From: Lentisphaeria bacterium
GTDB lineage: Bacteria; Verrucomicrobiota; Lentisphaeria; Victivallales; Victivallaceae
Reading direction: 5' to 3'
Assembly: GCA_022768375.1 (NCBI GenBank)
Contig: JALEMG010000010.1
Coordinates: forward strand, 1 to 64,000
Length of the DNA: 64,000 nt
Shown here: piece after piece, positions 43,961 through 53,554 of the stretch
Layout: the number at the start of each line of letters is the position of its first letter
Position numbering within the stretch: position 1 is the stretch's first letter
Notes under the pieces: generated by a model
Told to the model about the DNA's origin: nothing
Databases searched by the model: none
The model's input: only the letters and a program-made list of their open reading frames with translations
Position numbers and translations under genes: made by a program

Positions 43961-46252
43961 TCACATGTTCCGGGAGAATTCCGGGATCCCGTTGTTCTCC
44001 ACTTTGGGGTTGATCGCCGAACCGTCCGGCTTGATCAGCCGGCAGGTCATGAAGACCAGCAGGTGGTTCTTCTGGGAGTTCACGTACTTGCTCTGGAAAA
44101 ACCGCCCGATGAAGGGGATATCGCCCAGAATCGGCACTTTGTCGTCGATGCTCTTGCTCAGGTCCTGCGTTACGCCGCCGATGAGCACCGTCTCGCCGTC
44201 TTTCACCGTCACGATGGTTTTGATGGTCCGGTCGGTGAAGATCGGCTTCTTGATGTACTCGCCGTCGTCGTCATCACCGCCGCTGCGGGTATCCACCACC
44301 ATCCAGCCCGCGAACTGGATGATCGGAATATTGATCGGAACCTCGATCAGATCGCCTTTCGCTTTGGGCGTGATCTCGAACCAGACGCCGAGTTTCTGCT
44401 CGTCCTCCAGCGACGGCTGGGGGGTCGGCACTTCGATGCGGAAGTTTTCATTCGACTCGCTGTCGATGTTTTCCCAATCCTTCGGGTAGTAGTGAGTCTC
44501 GCTCATGTCGATTTTTGCGGTGGTGCCCGACAGCGTCGTGACCCGGGGCGAGTACAGCACATCGGTGGAATCCGCCCAGTCCAGCGCGTACATGCTCACG
44601 GACAGGAAGTTTTTCCGGTCGTACCACATGAACTGGTAGGTGGCGTCATCCTCCTGCCCCGGAGCGGTGGCCGCGGAAGTCACCGGGCTGGTGAGTTCAT
44701 ACTTCTGACCGCTTTGGGCGTTGCCGTCGAAGCGGTCGCTCTGATCCGGGCTGTAATGCCGCAGCAGTTCGTTGGTGTTCATCACTCCGGTGTAGCCTTT
44801 GCTGTTGAACCGGCTGTAGGCCCAGTTGAAGCCGAGTTCATCCAGATCGTTCTGATTGACTTCGATGAACTTGAACATCACCTGCACCATCGGTTCGCTG
44901 TCCCGCATGCTCTCCAGCACATAGCCGACCTTTTTCAGGTTCTCGGGGGTATTGCACACCACCACGTGGTTGCGGGCGCGGATGATCTGCACGGAGGTCC
45001 CTTCGCCGAAGGGGATGCCCTGACTGACGAAAAGGTTTTTCAGGGACTCGGGCTTGTCCTGAGTTTTCAGCGCATAGGAGAAGTGCCGGACTTCCATTTC
45101 CTCCAGCGGCACTCCGCTGGGCGCGACCAGCACCGCGTTGCTGCCGATTTTGAAGGAGAGGATACCGCCTTTCTGCAGGTCCTCCAGCAGATCATATACC
45201 GAACGGCGTTCGATGGAGAGGCCTTTCAGCGTCGGCTCATCCTGACCGGGGGCGACCGGCACGCTGCGGACCACGAAGTTCACGCCCCGCCGCTCCGGGT
45301 CGTACCGGCGGCAGTCCCGGGAGATGTCCTGCATCAACTGGCTGAACGTGATGTCATTGTCCTCGATCGTCAGCCGGGGAATGATGATCGACTTGAGTTT
45401 TTTCTCCAGCGGCGACTCCGCGACTTTGGCCACCGGCTGGTCAAGTTGATTCTCCGGCTCGCCCACCGGGGCGTCCGGGACGATGGGGATCGTGGAGTCC
45501 CACTCGACCTTGGCGATCATCCGGCGCGCCGTGGCGTTGGACCGGATTTTCGCATCCTTGCGGATCCGGTTGTAGACGCCCTCCAGATTCTTGATCCCCT
45601 CGGCGTTGAAGGGGTCCAGCAGCAGCACCTCCTCGAATTTCCGCTTGGCCTGCGTCAATTCGTCCCGACCGGCCAGCGTCCGGCCCTGTTCCAGCAGCCG
45701 CTGGATGTTGTACTCCTGCACGCTGTTATTCGGAAGCAGTTTGCCCATGGAACTGTTTTCCCGGTTCAGCGCCGCGTTGCGTCTCGTCTCATAGAACGCG
45801 ATCTTTTTCGCCAGTTCGTCCCGCTTTTCCGGGCAGTACTTCTGGGCTTCGCGGCAGGTGTTGACCGCCGCTTCAAAGTCGTTGCTGGTGGCCTGATCGT
45901 CGGCCTTTTTCATCGCATCGTCGGCCTTTTGCAGATAGCACTCCTTGATCCGCTTCCGGCACATTTCGATGCGGTCCTTGAACCTCTCGCCGCTCTGCAC
46001 CGGTTCCAGCAGTTTGATTACCTCGCGGTATCCCTGGATCGCCGCGTCGAAATCGCGGGCGAAGGCTTTCCGGTTGGCTTCCTTCATCTTGACGCCGCTC
46101 TCGAAATACAACTGCTGACGGCCGACATCCACCCGCCGGGTCAGATTGTCCGAGGTCCCCGCCGCCGGCGTCTCCGCCGCCTGCGGTTCCGCAGCCAGCA
46201 TTACCGCACCCAGAATCATGCCGGGTGCCAGAAACATCATTTTCTTATTCAT
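43961..46252 (-). CDS. Secretin-family outer-membrane protein, second paralog (Amuc_1098-like)
   Basis: The 763-residue protein has a signal peptide (MNKKMMFLAPGMILGAVMLA), an N-terminal helical-repeat region (FDAAIQGYREVIKLLEP, AKRKFEEVLLLDPFNAEGI), and a secretin N-domain (LLEDLQKGGILSFKIGSNAVLV). The C-terminal pore domain holds DVLYSPRVTTLSGTTAKI, VKDGETVLIGGVTQD and VPILGDIPFIGRFFQSKYVN. It would form a ring in the outer membrane. Start: GGAGGATG sits 9 nt before the ATG at 46252. It is paralogous to the secretin just upstream, from which it is separated by 23 bases. Confidence 0.85.
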   Translation of the reverse strand: MNKKMMFLAPGMILGAVMLAAEPQAAETPAAGTSDNLTRRVDVGRQQLYFESGVKMKEANRKAFARDFDAAIQGYREVIKLLEPVQSGERFKDRIEMCRKRIKECYLQKADDAMKKADDQATSNDFEAAVNTCREAQKYCPEKRDELAKKIAFYETRRNAALNRENSSMGKLLPNNSVQEYNIQRLLEQGRTLAGRDELTQAKRKFEEVLLLDPFNAEGIKNLEGVYNRIRKDAKIRSNATARRMIAKVEWDSTIPIVPDAPVGEPENQLDQPVAKVAESPLEKKLKSIIIPRLTIEDNDITFSQLMQDISRDCRRYDPERRGVNFVVRSVPVAPGQDEPTLKGLSIERRSVYDLLEDLQKGGILSFKIGSNAVLVAPSGVPLEEMEVRHFSYALKTQDKPESLKNLFVSQGIPFGEGTSVQIIRARNHVVVCNTPENLKKVGYVLESMRDSEPMVQVMFKFIEVNQNDLDELGFNWAYSRFNSKGYTGVMNTNELLRHYSPDQSDRFDGNAQSGQKYELTSPVTSAATAPGQEDDATYQFMWYDRKNFLSVSMYALDWADSTDVLYSPRVTTLSGTTAKIDMSETHYYPKDWENIDSESNENFRIEVPTPQPSLEDEQKLGVWFEITPKAKGDLIEVPINIPIIQFAGWMVVDTRSGGDDDDGEYIKKPIFTDRTIKTIVTVKDGETVLIGGVTQDLSKSIDDKVPILGDIPFIGRFFQSKYVNSQKNHLLVFMTCRLIKPDGSAINPKVENNGIPEFSRNM

Positions 46253-46275
46253 GTTTTTCATCCTCCGGCATCAGG

Positions 46276-48837
46276 TTAACGGCCGATTTCCGGCTTGCCG
46301 AAATTCGACTCCATCCGCCGAATCGGGACCCCGGAACTGTCCATGAGTTTCGCTGTAACGAATACCAGCATATTGCGCCGGTTTGACGTTTCGGAATGCG
46401 ACTGGAAAAGCCGCCCGATGAAGGGGATGTCCGCCAAAATCGGGATTTTGTCCAGCCGGGATTCCGCGAGGCTGTCGGACAAGCCTCCCAGCACCAGCGT
46501 TTCGCCGTGGTAAACGTCCACCTGCACATCCAGCGACCGTGTGGCGATGACCGGACGCCAGATCTTCAGTCCGTAGTAACTCTCGTCCGGGCTGATTCTG
46601 CCCTGACGATAGACCAGCACGTTCATGGTGTACTCGTCCTTGCCGATGTAACTGGTGATCTTCGGGCTGATGTTGAGCCGGATGGTCCGGTTGTCCTCCA
46701 GCACCGTCGGCGTCACGGTGAAAACCGTGCCCATCGTCTGGGATTCCCCGAATGTCGGGGTCGGCAGCGTCAGCGTGTAGGCGTAACCGTTGTCGCCGTC
46801 GCTGTCCTCGATCTCGATCTCCAGATCATCCCAACTCTCCGGGAAATAATACCGCTTGCCCATGGTCACGGTGGCGGTCTGCCCGCTGTTGACCAGCACT
46901 TTCGGCGCAGAGATCATTTCGGTGCGGTCGCTGCGGTCCAGCGCGTTGATGGTCAGCGACAGATTGAGCCGCACCTCCGAACCGAACGGCTTCATGGAGC
47001 CGATGATGTCCGGGAAGATGTTCAGATTCTGGATCAGCCGGGAATCCACTCCGCTCAGAGCGTTGCCCAGCATGGAGAGCATCGCGGCCTGTCCGGCGGA
47101 CTCGCTGTAATTGGTATTGGACCCGGGACCGGCCAGCCAGCCGGTGCGGTTGCCCTTGGAGTCGTAACCGAAGTCGTGGATCGTATTCAGCGACCAGTTG
47201 AAGCCCAACTCCTCCATGTCGCTTTCCTGCAATTCGATGCTCTTGACCTCGACCTGAACCATCGGCTTGTCTTCGTTGAGTTCCTGCAGGATCTCCGCCA
47301 GGCGGCGCTGATTGTCCAGCGTATTGGTCATCAGCACCTTGCCGCCGAAGAAACTGATGCTGCTGCCTTCGGGGAACTTGACCCCGTAGAGCCCGAAGAA
47401 TTTTTTCAGCGCGTCGGGCGAGAGGGAATCCACCTGCGCGTCCCCGCCGCCGGACGGCGCCGCGCCGCCCTCGTCATCCGAACTTGCCGGAGTTGCCGCC
47501 GGGGCCTCGTCCACGCCTTTTTCGTAGTTGTCCACCAGCCGGGTCACCCCGGGAGAGATGTCGTACCGCGCGACCTCCATCCCGCTGACGAAGCCCAGTT
47601 TCACCCGGTCGTCCTGCACGGTATAGGTCAGCCCGGTCAGGTAGCAGATGTAGTTCAGCAGTTCGCGGAGGGAGACGTTGTCCACGCTCAGCGTGACGAG
47701 AATGTCGTTCCCCTGTTGCTGGGCGGCGGTACCCTGCTGTCCGGCGGAAGCAGCGGCACGGGCCGTTCCGCCCGCCGGAGTTGCATCCGGTCCGGCTGCC
47801 GGTTCCTCCGCCGGCATTTCGGCCGCGGCCTTTTTCTCCGCCTCCGTTTCACCCTTTCTCGCGCTGTCGAAGTCGATCACCACTCCTTTCTTGTCCACCG
47901 TGTCGTAGTTCGCGTTGCGGCGGAGGAACTGGATCACCGCGGTGATCTCGGTCTGGTCAAACCGCACCATCGGAAAAATGATCCGATCGAGTTTCGACTG
48001 AATGCCGTGGTCGTCGGCGGATTTGACGATGCTGTCGACTTTGGTGCTGGTCTGGACCTCCCGCGGGAACACCGGTTCCACCCACTGCCACGCCTCTTTC
48101 GCCAGAATCCCGGCGTTGTCGGCCTGACGGCGGCGGTATCCGTAGATGTAGTAGTTTTTATAGATCTCATTGGCCAACTGGGCCGCTTCCGCGTTGTAGG
48201 GATTCAGCACGAAGATTTCTTCGACCTTGGCTCCAGCCTCCTCGAATTTCTTGTTCTGGAGCAGTGTCCGGACCGAGGCCAGCAACACCTTGATGTCCTG
48301 CTCCCGTTTGGCCAACTGGGGGTCGATTTTCTCCGGATCGCCCGCACTGCGGATCTCCGCCGCCCGGCTGCGGCTCTGGGCCGCCGAAATCAGGTCGTTG
48401 GCGCGGGAGGTCAACTCCTCGCACTTCTCCTTGGCCAGCGTCGCGGACCGGATCGCCTCGGTGTAATCGGCGTTGGCATACGCCTCCTCCGCTTCGGACA
48501 GCAGTTTTTTGCCGTACTCCAACTGCATATCGCGGAGGCGATCGGAGAATTCGTTCAGCCGCCGTTTCGCTTTCCAACTGTCCACGCTTTCGGACTGCAG
48601 TTTCAGGATCTCCACCACTTCGCCTTTAAGGATGTTGATGGCCTCGTCGTACTTGCCCGCGGCGGCGAGTTTGTCCGCTTCCGCGGCCCGGGCGTCCTGA
48701 CGGGCGAAGTCCTTTTCCACACTCTGCTCATGCCGTGCGGAAGGTCCCGTCGCCGTCGGAGTTTCCGCCGCCGCAACGCCGAGGACCACCGCCATGCAGA
48801 CGGCCAGCGGGCACACGATCAAGTTTGATTTTTCCAT
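46276..48837 (-). CDS. Secretin-family outer-membrane protein (Amuc_1098-like)
   Basis: The 853-residue protein has a signal peptide (MEKSNLIVCPLAVCMAVVLGVAAA) and TPR-like helices (KKFEEAGAKVEEIFVLNPYN). It has an STN/secretin N-domain (VSLRELLNYICYLTGLTYTV) and a secretin domain with MISAPKVLVNSGQTATVTMG, YHGETLVLGGLSD and IPILADIPFIGRLFQSHSET. Two Ala/Gly/Glu-rich linkers (residues about 335-390 and 455-485) break the conserved parts. It resembles the Amuc_1098 outer-membrane protein of Akkermansia and PilQ/GspD secretins. AAGGA lies 10 nt before the ATG at 48837. Confidence 0.85.
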   Translation of the reverse strand: MEKSNLIVCPLAVCMAVVLGVAAAETPTATGPSARHEQSVEKDFARQDARAAEADKLAAAGKYDEAINILKGEVVEILKLQSESVDSWKAKRRLNEFSDRLRDMQLEYGKKLLSEAEEAYANADYTEAIRSATLAKEKCEELTSRANDLISAAQSRSRAAEIRSAGDPEKIDPQLAKREQDIKVLLASVRTLLQNKKFEEAGAKVEEIFVLNPYNAEAAQLANEIYKNYYIYGYRRRQADNAGILAKEAWQWVEPVFPREVQTSTKVDSIVKSADDHGIQSKLDRIIFPMVRFDQTEITAVIQFLRRNANYDTVDKKGVVIDFDSARKGETEAEKKAAAEMPAEEPAAGPDATPAGGTARAAASAGQQGTAAQQQGNDILVTLSVDNVSLRELLNYICYLTGLTYTVQDDRVKLGFVSGMEVARYDISPGVTRLVDNYEKGVDEAPAATPASSDDEGGAAPSGGGDAQVDSLSPDALKKFFGLYGVKFPEGSSISFFGGKVLMTNTLDNQRRLAEILQELNEDKPMVQVEVKSIELQESDMEELGFNWSLNTIHDFGYDSKGNRTGWLAGPGSNTNYSESAGQAAMLSMLGNALSGVDSRLIQNLNIFPDIIGSMKPFGSEVRLNLSLTINALDRSDRTEMISAPKVLVNSGQTATVTMGKRYYFPESWDDLEIEIEDSDGDNGYAYTLTLPTPTFGESQTMGTVFTVTPTVLEDNRTIRLNISPKITSYIGKDEYTMNVLVYRQGRISPDESYYGLKIWRPVIATRSLDVQVDVYHGETLVLGGLSDSLAESRLDKIPILADIPFIGRLFQSHSETSNRRNMLVFVTAKLMDSSGVPIRRMESNFGKPEIGR

Positions 48838-48896
48838 TCGCCTGATTTCCTTCTGAGATATTGGATTCTCTTGATAAATTTCCCTGTCACCGACCG

Positions 48897-50219
48897 TCAC
48901 CGGAATCCGGCGCCGTCCATTTCATCCCGCCCCCGGTCCTTTCTGGCCACCGCACGGGCGCTGGAGGGGATTTTGCCCTCGGCGGTGATCTCGATTCGCG
49001 GACGTTCGCCGTTCTCATCCGGGCGTACGCCCAGATCGACGATCTTCACAATACGCTTCTCCACATCGACTTCCTTGAGTTGATACCGTCCGGCGGTACG
49101 GTCGCGGCGGAGATTCTCCACCCCGATGCCGCCGACGTAAACGATGTCGTTGATCCGCAGGGCGTACTCCATTCCCTCGGGGTATCCCACATCCTCCAGC
49201 ACCGGACGCTTATCCGAAGAATACGCCGGCTGGGCGATGGTCATGGTCAGTTTGTCCGGCTGGCGGGCGGAACCGCCCTCGTGGATCACTTCCGTCAGAA
49301 AAACTTTCGTCTTGTCCTGCGTTCTCGTTGCTTCGCCGCCGCCGAGGTTGCCCTCGACTTTCACCTGTTCGAACTGGCGCACCACATCGTCGATCCGGTA
49401 TTCCCGGGATTCGATCTCCACGCTCTCCCCGATCCGGCAGAAAAGGCTCACCACCTTGCCCTTGATCCGGCGGTGCGGCGTATTGAACTGCAGATCCCAC
49501 TGCTTCTTGTCCGTCACGCCGTTATCCGTGATCGCCATGAATTTGATCGGCAGTTCGATCTGCTTCACATCCTTCAGACGCAGCCGCCACCAGTACGGCG
49601 GATGGCTCGCGGGATTGGTGGGATCGAACCCGTTGGCGATTTCGATGTAGTTGGAGAACCCGTCATTGTCGTTGTCGTACAGCGCGTCGCTGGGATCATC
49701 GGGATTGAGGGAATATTTCTGTTCCAGATCGTTGGGGATGCCGTCGCCGTCGCGGTCCTGCTCGGACTTGATGCCGACGTACATTTTTTTCCGCTCCTGC
49801 GGGGCGGGCAATTCGTGATGGCAGACCGGACAGGACCGCTTCACGTCCTTGGAGGAGAAGTTGTCCAGCGGGATCAGTTTGATGTTGTCGGATTTCAGCG
49901 GATCATTGCAGTACGGACAGATCGCGATGGGGAACACATGCACCAGATCGCTGAACCCGGCGATATTGCTCTGCGGATCGCGGGACGCGCCGTCGTTCCA
50001 GACCAGTTTCGTGTCCTTCCACATGTATTCCGGGTCGAACATCTTGTCCTTGTCGTTGACCATTTCATGATCCGCCTCGCGCTTGGGCAACTGCAGATCC
50101 TTTTCCGAAATCTCCTGCGTCCGGCCGATGATGCCCTGAACCATGAACATCAGCGCGATGAACAGGACAAACAGACCCAGCAGGATCACTTTTTCATAAT
50201 GCCGCTTCAAAAAATCCAT
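48897..50219 (-). CDS. Amuc_1099-like pilus-system protein with zinc ribbon and Ca-binding repeats
   Basis: The 440-residue protein begins with a membrane anchor (VILLGLFVLFIALMFMVQGI, residues 11-30). A four-cysteine zinc ribbon follows (CPYC at 101-104, CPVC at 130-133), then two calcium-binding loops of the thrombospondin-3/dockerin kind, DRDGDGIPNDLE (155-166) and DNDNDGFSNYIE (182-193). A beta-rich C-terminal part follows. By gene order it corresponds to Amuc_1099 of the Akkermansia locus. The calcium repeats and the zinc ribbon suggest a metal-stabilised periplasmic assembly factor, a role I infer. Confidence 0.75.
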   Translation of the reverse strand: MDFLKRHYEKVILLGLFVLFIALMFMVQGIIGRTQEISEKDLQLPKREADHEMVNDKDKMFDPEYMWKDTKLVWNDGASRDPQSNIAGFSDLVHVFPIAICPYCNDPLKSDNIKLIPLDNFSSKDVKRSCPVCHHELPAPQERKKMYVGIKSEQDRDGDGIPNDLEQKYSLNPDDPSDALYDNDNDGFSNYIEIANGFDPTNPASHPPYWWRLRLKDVKQIELPIKFMAITDNGVTDKKQWDLQFNTPHRRIKGKVVSLFCRIGESVEIESREYRIDDVVRQFEQVKVEGNLGGGEATRTQDKTKVFLTEVIHEGGSARQPDKLTMTIAQPAYSSDKRPVLEDVGYPEGMEYALRINDIVYVGGIGVENLRRDRTAGRYQLKEVDVEKRIVKIVDLGVRPDENGERPRIEITAEGKIPSSARAVARKDRGRDEMDGAGFR

Positions 50220-50243
50220 GATCGTCTCTCTCCGGAAAAGCCG

Positions 50244-51695
50244 TTACTGATTCGGTTGCAGGACCACATAGTCGATATCCAGATACGCCGTGCATTCCGG
50301 TTCTCCGCCGATGCGGATCATCCCGTAATCCGACCGCTGATGCGGCGGCAGCGCGGCCTCCCGCTCCGCGATCTGACGCTGAACCTCATCATCTTTTCTG
50401 ACATCCCGAATTTCCGGTCCCGGTTCGGGACGGCGTCCTCCCCGGCGGCTCCGGCGGCGGACCTGCGGTTCCTCCCGCAACTCCTCGCGTTCCGGATTCT
50501 GAAGCGCGCCGGGAGACCCTTGATCCATAATCGCCGCCGCGCCGTCCTCCCGGGCGTAGAGGCAGAGACACCGCACCACATAGGTCCGGTTGTCCTTGTT
50601 GGCCTGGTCAAAGGCGCGTAACGCGGCCCGAATCGACTCCATCGTGCCGGTGAAAACCACCGTGTAGTGATAGACATGGAAACTGCCGACCTGCTCAAAC
50701 GATCCCTCAAGATTGAGGTTCCCCTCCCGTCCCCGGACGCCCTCCTCCCCGGACGCGGAGGTGCGGAGCACCACCTGCTGCAGCATTTTTGCTTTGGCAT
50801 TGCCGAGTCGGGTGACGATATCCCCGAATACATCCCAATGGAAAAGCGCCATGCCGTAATCCTTCATCGGCAATGCGTTACCGGTGGTCCCGCCGACGAA
50901 TACCAGCGCCTGCGGGCCGAGGTCGATCTTGCGCTCGGAGGCGTTGCGGACGATGGCCGCCACCACGTCATCCACGTACTGCTGCATTGCCCTCAGATCG
51001 TCGCCGGTCCGCCGGGGAAGCCCCAGCGCGATCAGCAGCATCGGGACCCGGGTATAGTTGTTCACCGGCTCGCAGGTGAGCGTTCTCACCGCCCGCGCGA
51101 ATGCCGCCACCGCCTCGTTCCAGTTACCCTCCGGGAAGAGCCGCATGTTGCGGGGCATGAACTCGTTGAGGGTGGCCAGCGACAATTTCGCCTCCTCGCT
51201 CTTGCCGTATTCCTCGCAGTATTTGTCGAACCGGGAGCGGAAGAACTCCACGAACTCGTCCTGCGTGAATTTGCGGATCTTGAGCGGAACCGCCTTCGTA
51301 CCCGCTTCCGGGTCGGCCTCGACGCCGGTGCCCGGCTCTTTGTACCGCTCCTTCTCCTCCTCGCTCAGCGCGGTGATCAGCGGGGGCTGCAGGACCTTGA
51401 AGAATTCGTCCAGCGCCGGCTGCATCGGAGACTTGAACTGCTTGCGCAGCCCCTCGGCGGCTTTTTTGTAGATCTCCACGTCGTGGCGGATGCGCTTTTC
51501 GTTTTCCGCGCCCGGGCTCGGTTTCTGCCGCAGGAGCGTCCGGATGCGTGCCCGGGCCTTGTCGGTCCGATCCCAGTAGGCGTTCCAGTCCAGAATCAGA
51601 ATGACCACATACACCAGCAATCCCAGCGCGATCACTCCGGCCGCGCCGAGGATCATGAACATCGGGAGGTTTCGCTTGATCACTTTCTTATCCAC
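50244..51695 (-). CDS. Amuc_1100-like pilus-system membrane protein
   Basis: The 483-residue protein has one N-terminal membrane helix (MFMILGAAGVIALGLLVYVV), then a periplasmic domain with long helices (TDKARARIRTLLRQ, DVEIYKKAAEGLRKQFK) and a beta domain ending SFHVYHYTVVFTGTMESIR and CTAYLDIDYVVLQPN. A low-complexity Arg/Pro-rich stretch is near residues 410-430. Gene order and layout match Amuc_1100, an Akkermansia envelope protein known to signal through TLR2. Start: GGGAGGT abuts a GTG at 51701, so the in-frame GTG at 51695, six bases farther, is preferred. Confidence 0.72.
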   Translation of the reverse strand: MDKKVIKRNLPMFMILGAAGVIALGLLVYVVILILDWNAYWDRTDKARARIRTLLRQKPSPGAENEKRIRHDVEIYKKAAEGLRKQFKSPMQPALDEFFKVLQPPLITALSEEEKERYKEPGTGVEADPEAGTKAVPLKIRKFTQDEFVEFFRSRFDKYCEEYGKSEEAKLSLATLNEFMPRNMRLFPEGNWNEAVAAFARAVRTLTCEPVNNYTRVPMLLIALGLPRRTGDDLRAMQQYVDDVVAAIVRNASERKIDLGPQALVFVGGTTGNALPMKDYGMALFHWDVFGDIVTRLGNAKAKMLQQVVLRTSASGEEGVRGREGNLNLEGSFEQVGSFHVYHYTVVFTGTMESIRAALRAFDQANKDNRTYVVRCLCLYAREDGAAAIMDQGSPGALQNPEREELREEPQVRRRSRRGGRRPEPGPEIRDVRKDDEVQRQIAEREAALPPHQRSDYGMIRIGGEPECTAYLDIDYVVLQPNQ

Positions 51696-51709
51696 AGTCA
51701 CACCTCCCG

Positions 51710-53491
51710 TTATTTCTTGAGCGCTTCTTTGAGCGTCAGAATGACTTCAAAACAAGTCAAATTGCTGTTGCGGGCGATTTCCAGCCGGGGGACCTGCAGA
51801 TTCGGCTCGAACAGGCTGGATTTCCGCACCCGGCTGATGAATTCATCGAAAAGATTGCGGTTGTCGTCAAGGTTCAGCGTGTATCCGGTCAGAGCGATAT
51901 TCTTCACTTCGCGCAGGGCGTTGACCGACTCCGGTGTCTGGTGCTTCCCCTTTGTCTCGCCGCGCCGACCGGGATCGGGCTCGTCACCGCCGTTGTTCTC
52001 GCCGCTCTGGACCGCCGGTTCCAGGGAAACCAGCCACATCCGGTCCGGCATCATCTCCTGGATCGCGTTGAGCACATCGGTGAATTTGCCGCGGTCCCGC
52101 AGGAACTGCGCGGATTCATCGTACTGACCGCGCCAGGAATTCAGTTCCCCGGCCACGGAGTTGATCTTCTTCACCTCGCCGTCTGCCCGGCGCACATCCT
52201 CCTCTACACGGGCGACCCGCTCCTTCTCGAAATTCAACTCCTTGCTGACGCCGACGGCGCTGATGATGAGACAGCAGATCAACGCGGCGGCGGAAGCGTA
52301 GAAATACGGCTTCCTGGCGTTGAGTTCCAACTGTTTGCGGATCGACCGCGGCAGCAGGGAAATATCCACCGGCAGCGTACCGATGTTGCGCAGCGCCGCG
52401 CCGATCAGACTTTGAGACATGGAAGCCACATTCTGCAGCGCGCCCAGATCGACGCTCGGATTGATCCCGATCAGGCCGAATGTGTTGAGATACTCCACGG
52501 GGAGCCGCAGTTTTTCCTGAAAGAAATCTGTGGTGTACTGCATGGTGCTGCCGCCGCCGGCCAGCAGCACCCGCGTCGGAGCGTTACCTCCGTGCTGGGC
52601 GCGCCACACGCTGACGGAACGGCTGATCTCTCCGTGCAGCCGGGTCATGGTGTTGCGGGCCAGTTTGGAGATCGTCGCCGCCAGTTCGGAATCCGGTTCG
52701 TCGTACGCCCCGCCGAGGGCGACGAAACCGACCCGACGCTTCAAATCCTCCGCTTCGGATTCGGGGACCCCGAACTCCCGGGCGACCTGGGCGGTCACGG
52801 AGTCGCCGCCCATCGGGATGTTGCGCATGAAGATCCGCCGCCGGTCCGCGATCATCAAACTGCTGGTCCGGGAACCGATGTCCAGCACCAGCACACATTC
52901 GTCATCCCGAATCTGGGAGACCACCGCGGCGTTGAACAGCGCCAGCGGCGCCAGTTCCACCGAGAGCAGTTTCTGTCCCGCATTCTCAATGACGTCGGTG
53001 TAGCACACCACGTCCTCGCTTTTCATCGCGACGAACAGGGCTTCGTACTCCTCGTTGGTGACAGCGACGTTTTCCACGGTGCCGTCTTCCTGTTCGACGG
53101 CGCGGGTCTCCTCCCAGCGATGGTGGAGCAACTGATAGCCCCACTCCACTTCGTCCATGGAGTAGGGGACCGCCTGCGAAGCCTCGAATTCGATCAGTCG
53201 GGAAACCGTGGCGCTGCTGCCCAGCATCGGCGGCAGTTTGCTCAGACGCTGAAACGAGTTTCCGGCGGAAAGCAGCAGCCGCACCTCCGTGGCGGTGAAT
53301 CCGCCTTCGCCGAGCATTTCGAGGTAGTTGCGTTCGAAACAGGCGCCGTCGCTCTCCCCGTCAAGTTTTTCCACTCTCCGGAACCGGAAGCCGGTCAACT
53401 GGATACCGCCGGAAGCCGGAAAGATGAACTCCGCCATCTTCAGACTGCTGCCGCCGACATCAACCGCCAGGATCTTTCTCTCTTTCGCCAT
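51710..53491 (-). CDS. PilM-like actin-fold protein fused to a PilN-like part (Amuc_1101-like)
   Basis: The 593-residue protein starts with a PilM/FtsA-type ATPase fold: LAVDVGGSSLKMAEF, EFEASQAVPYSMDEVEWGYQ, VLVLDIGSRTSSLMI and VLLAGGGSTMQYTTDFFQ. Near residue 396 a membrane helix (YFYASAAALICCLIISAVG) leads to a coiled coil (EKERVARVEEDVRRADGEVK) and a PilN-like periplasmic domain. In classical type IV pili PilM and PilN are separate. It probably anchors the secretin machine to the inner membrane. GGAAACAACGT precedes the ATG. Confidence 0.8.
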   Translation of the reverse strand: MAKERKILAVDVGGSSLKMAEFIFPASGGIQLTGFRFRRVEKLDGESDGACFERNYLEMLGEGGFTATEVRLLLSAGNSFQRLSKLPPMLGSSATVSRLIEFEASQAVPYSMDEVEWGYQLLHHRWEETRAVEQEDGTVENVAVTNEEYEALFVAMKSEDVVCYTDVIENAGQKLLSVELAPLALFNAAVVSQIRDDECVLVLDIGSRTSSLMIADRRRIFMRNIPMGGDSVTAQVAREFGVPESEAEDLKRRVGFVALGGAYDEPDSELAATISKLARNTMTRLHGEISRSVSVWRAQHGGNAPTRVLLAGGGSTMQYTTDFFQEKLRLPVEYLNTFGLIGINPSVDLGALQNVASMSQSLIGAALRNIGTLPVDISLLPRSIRKQLELNARKPYFYASAAALICCLIISAVGVSKELNFEKERVARVEEDVRRADGEVKKINSVAGELNSWRGQYDESAQFLRDRGKFTDVLNAIQEMMPDRMWLVSLEPAVQSGENNGGDEPDPGRRGETKGKHQTPESVNALREVKNIALTGYTLNLDDNRNLFDEFISRVRKSSLFEPNLQVPRLEIARNSNLTCFEVILTLKEALKK

Positions 53492-53554
53492 ACGTTGTTT
53501 CCAAAAGTTATCGCGGTCTCACCCAATATCATCTGCGGGAGCGAGCCTCCGGCC

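Noticed and set aside
43961-48837. Complete type II secretion system
   Set aside because: Only secretins and PilM/PilN-like parts are present; no GspE/F, pseudopilins or prepilin peptidase.
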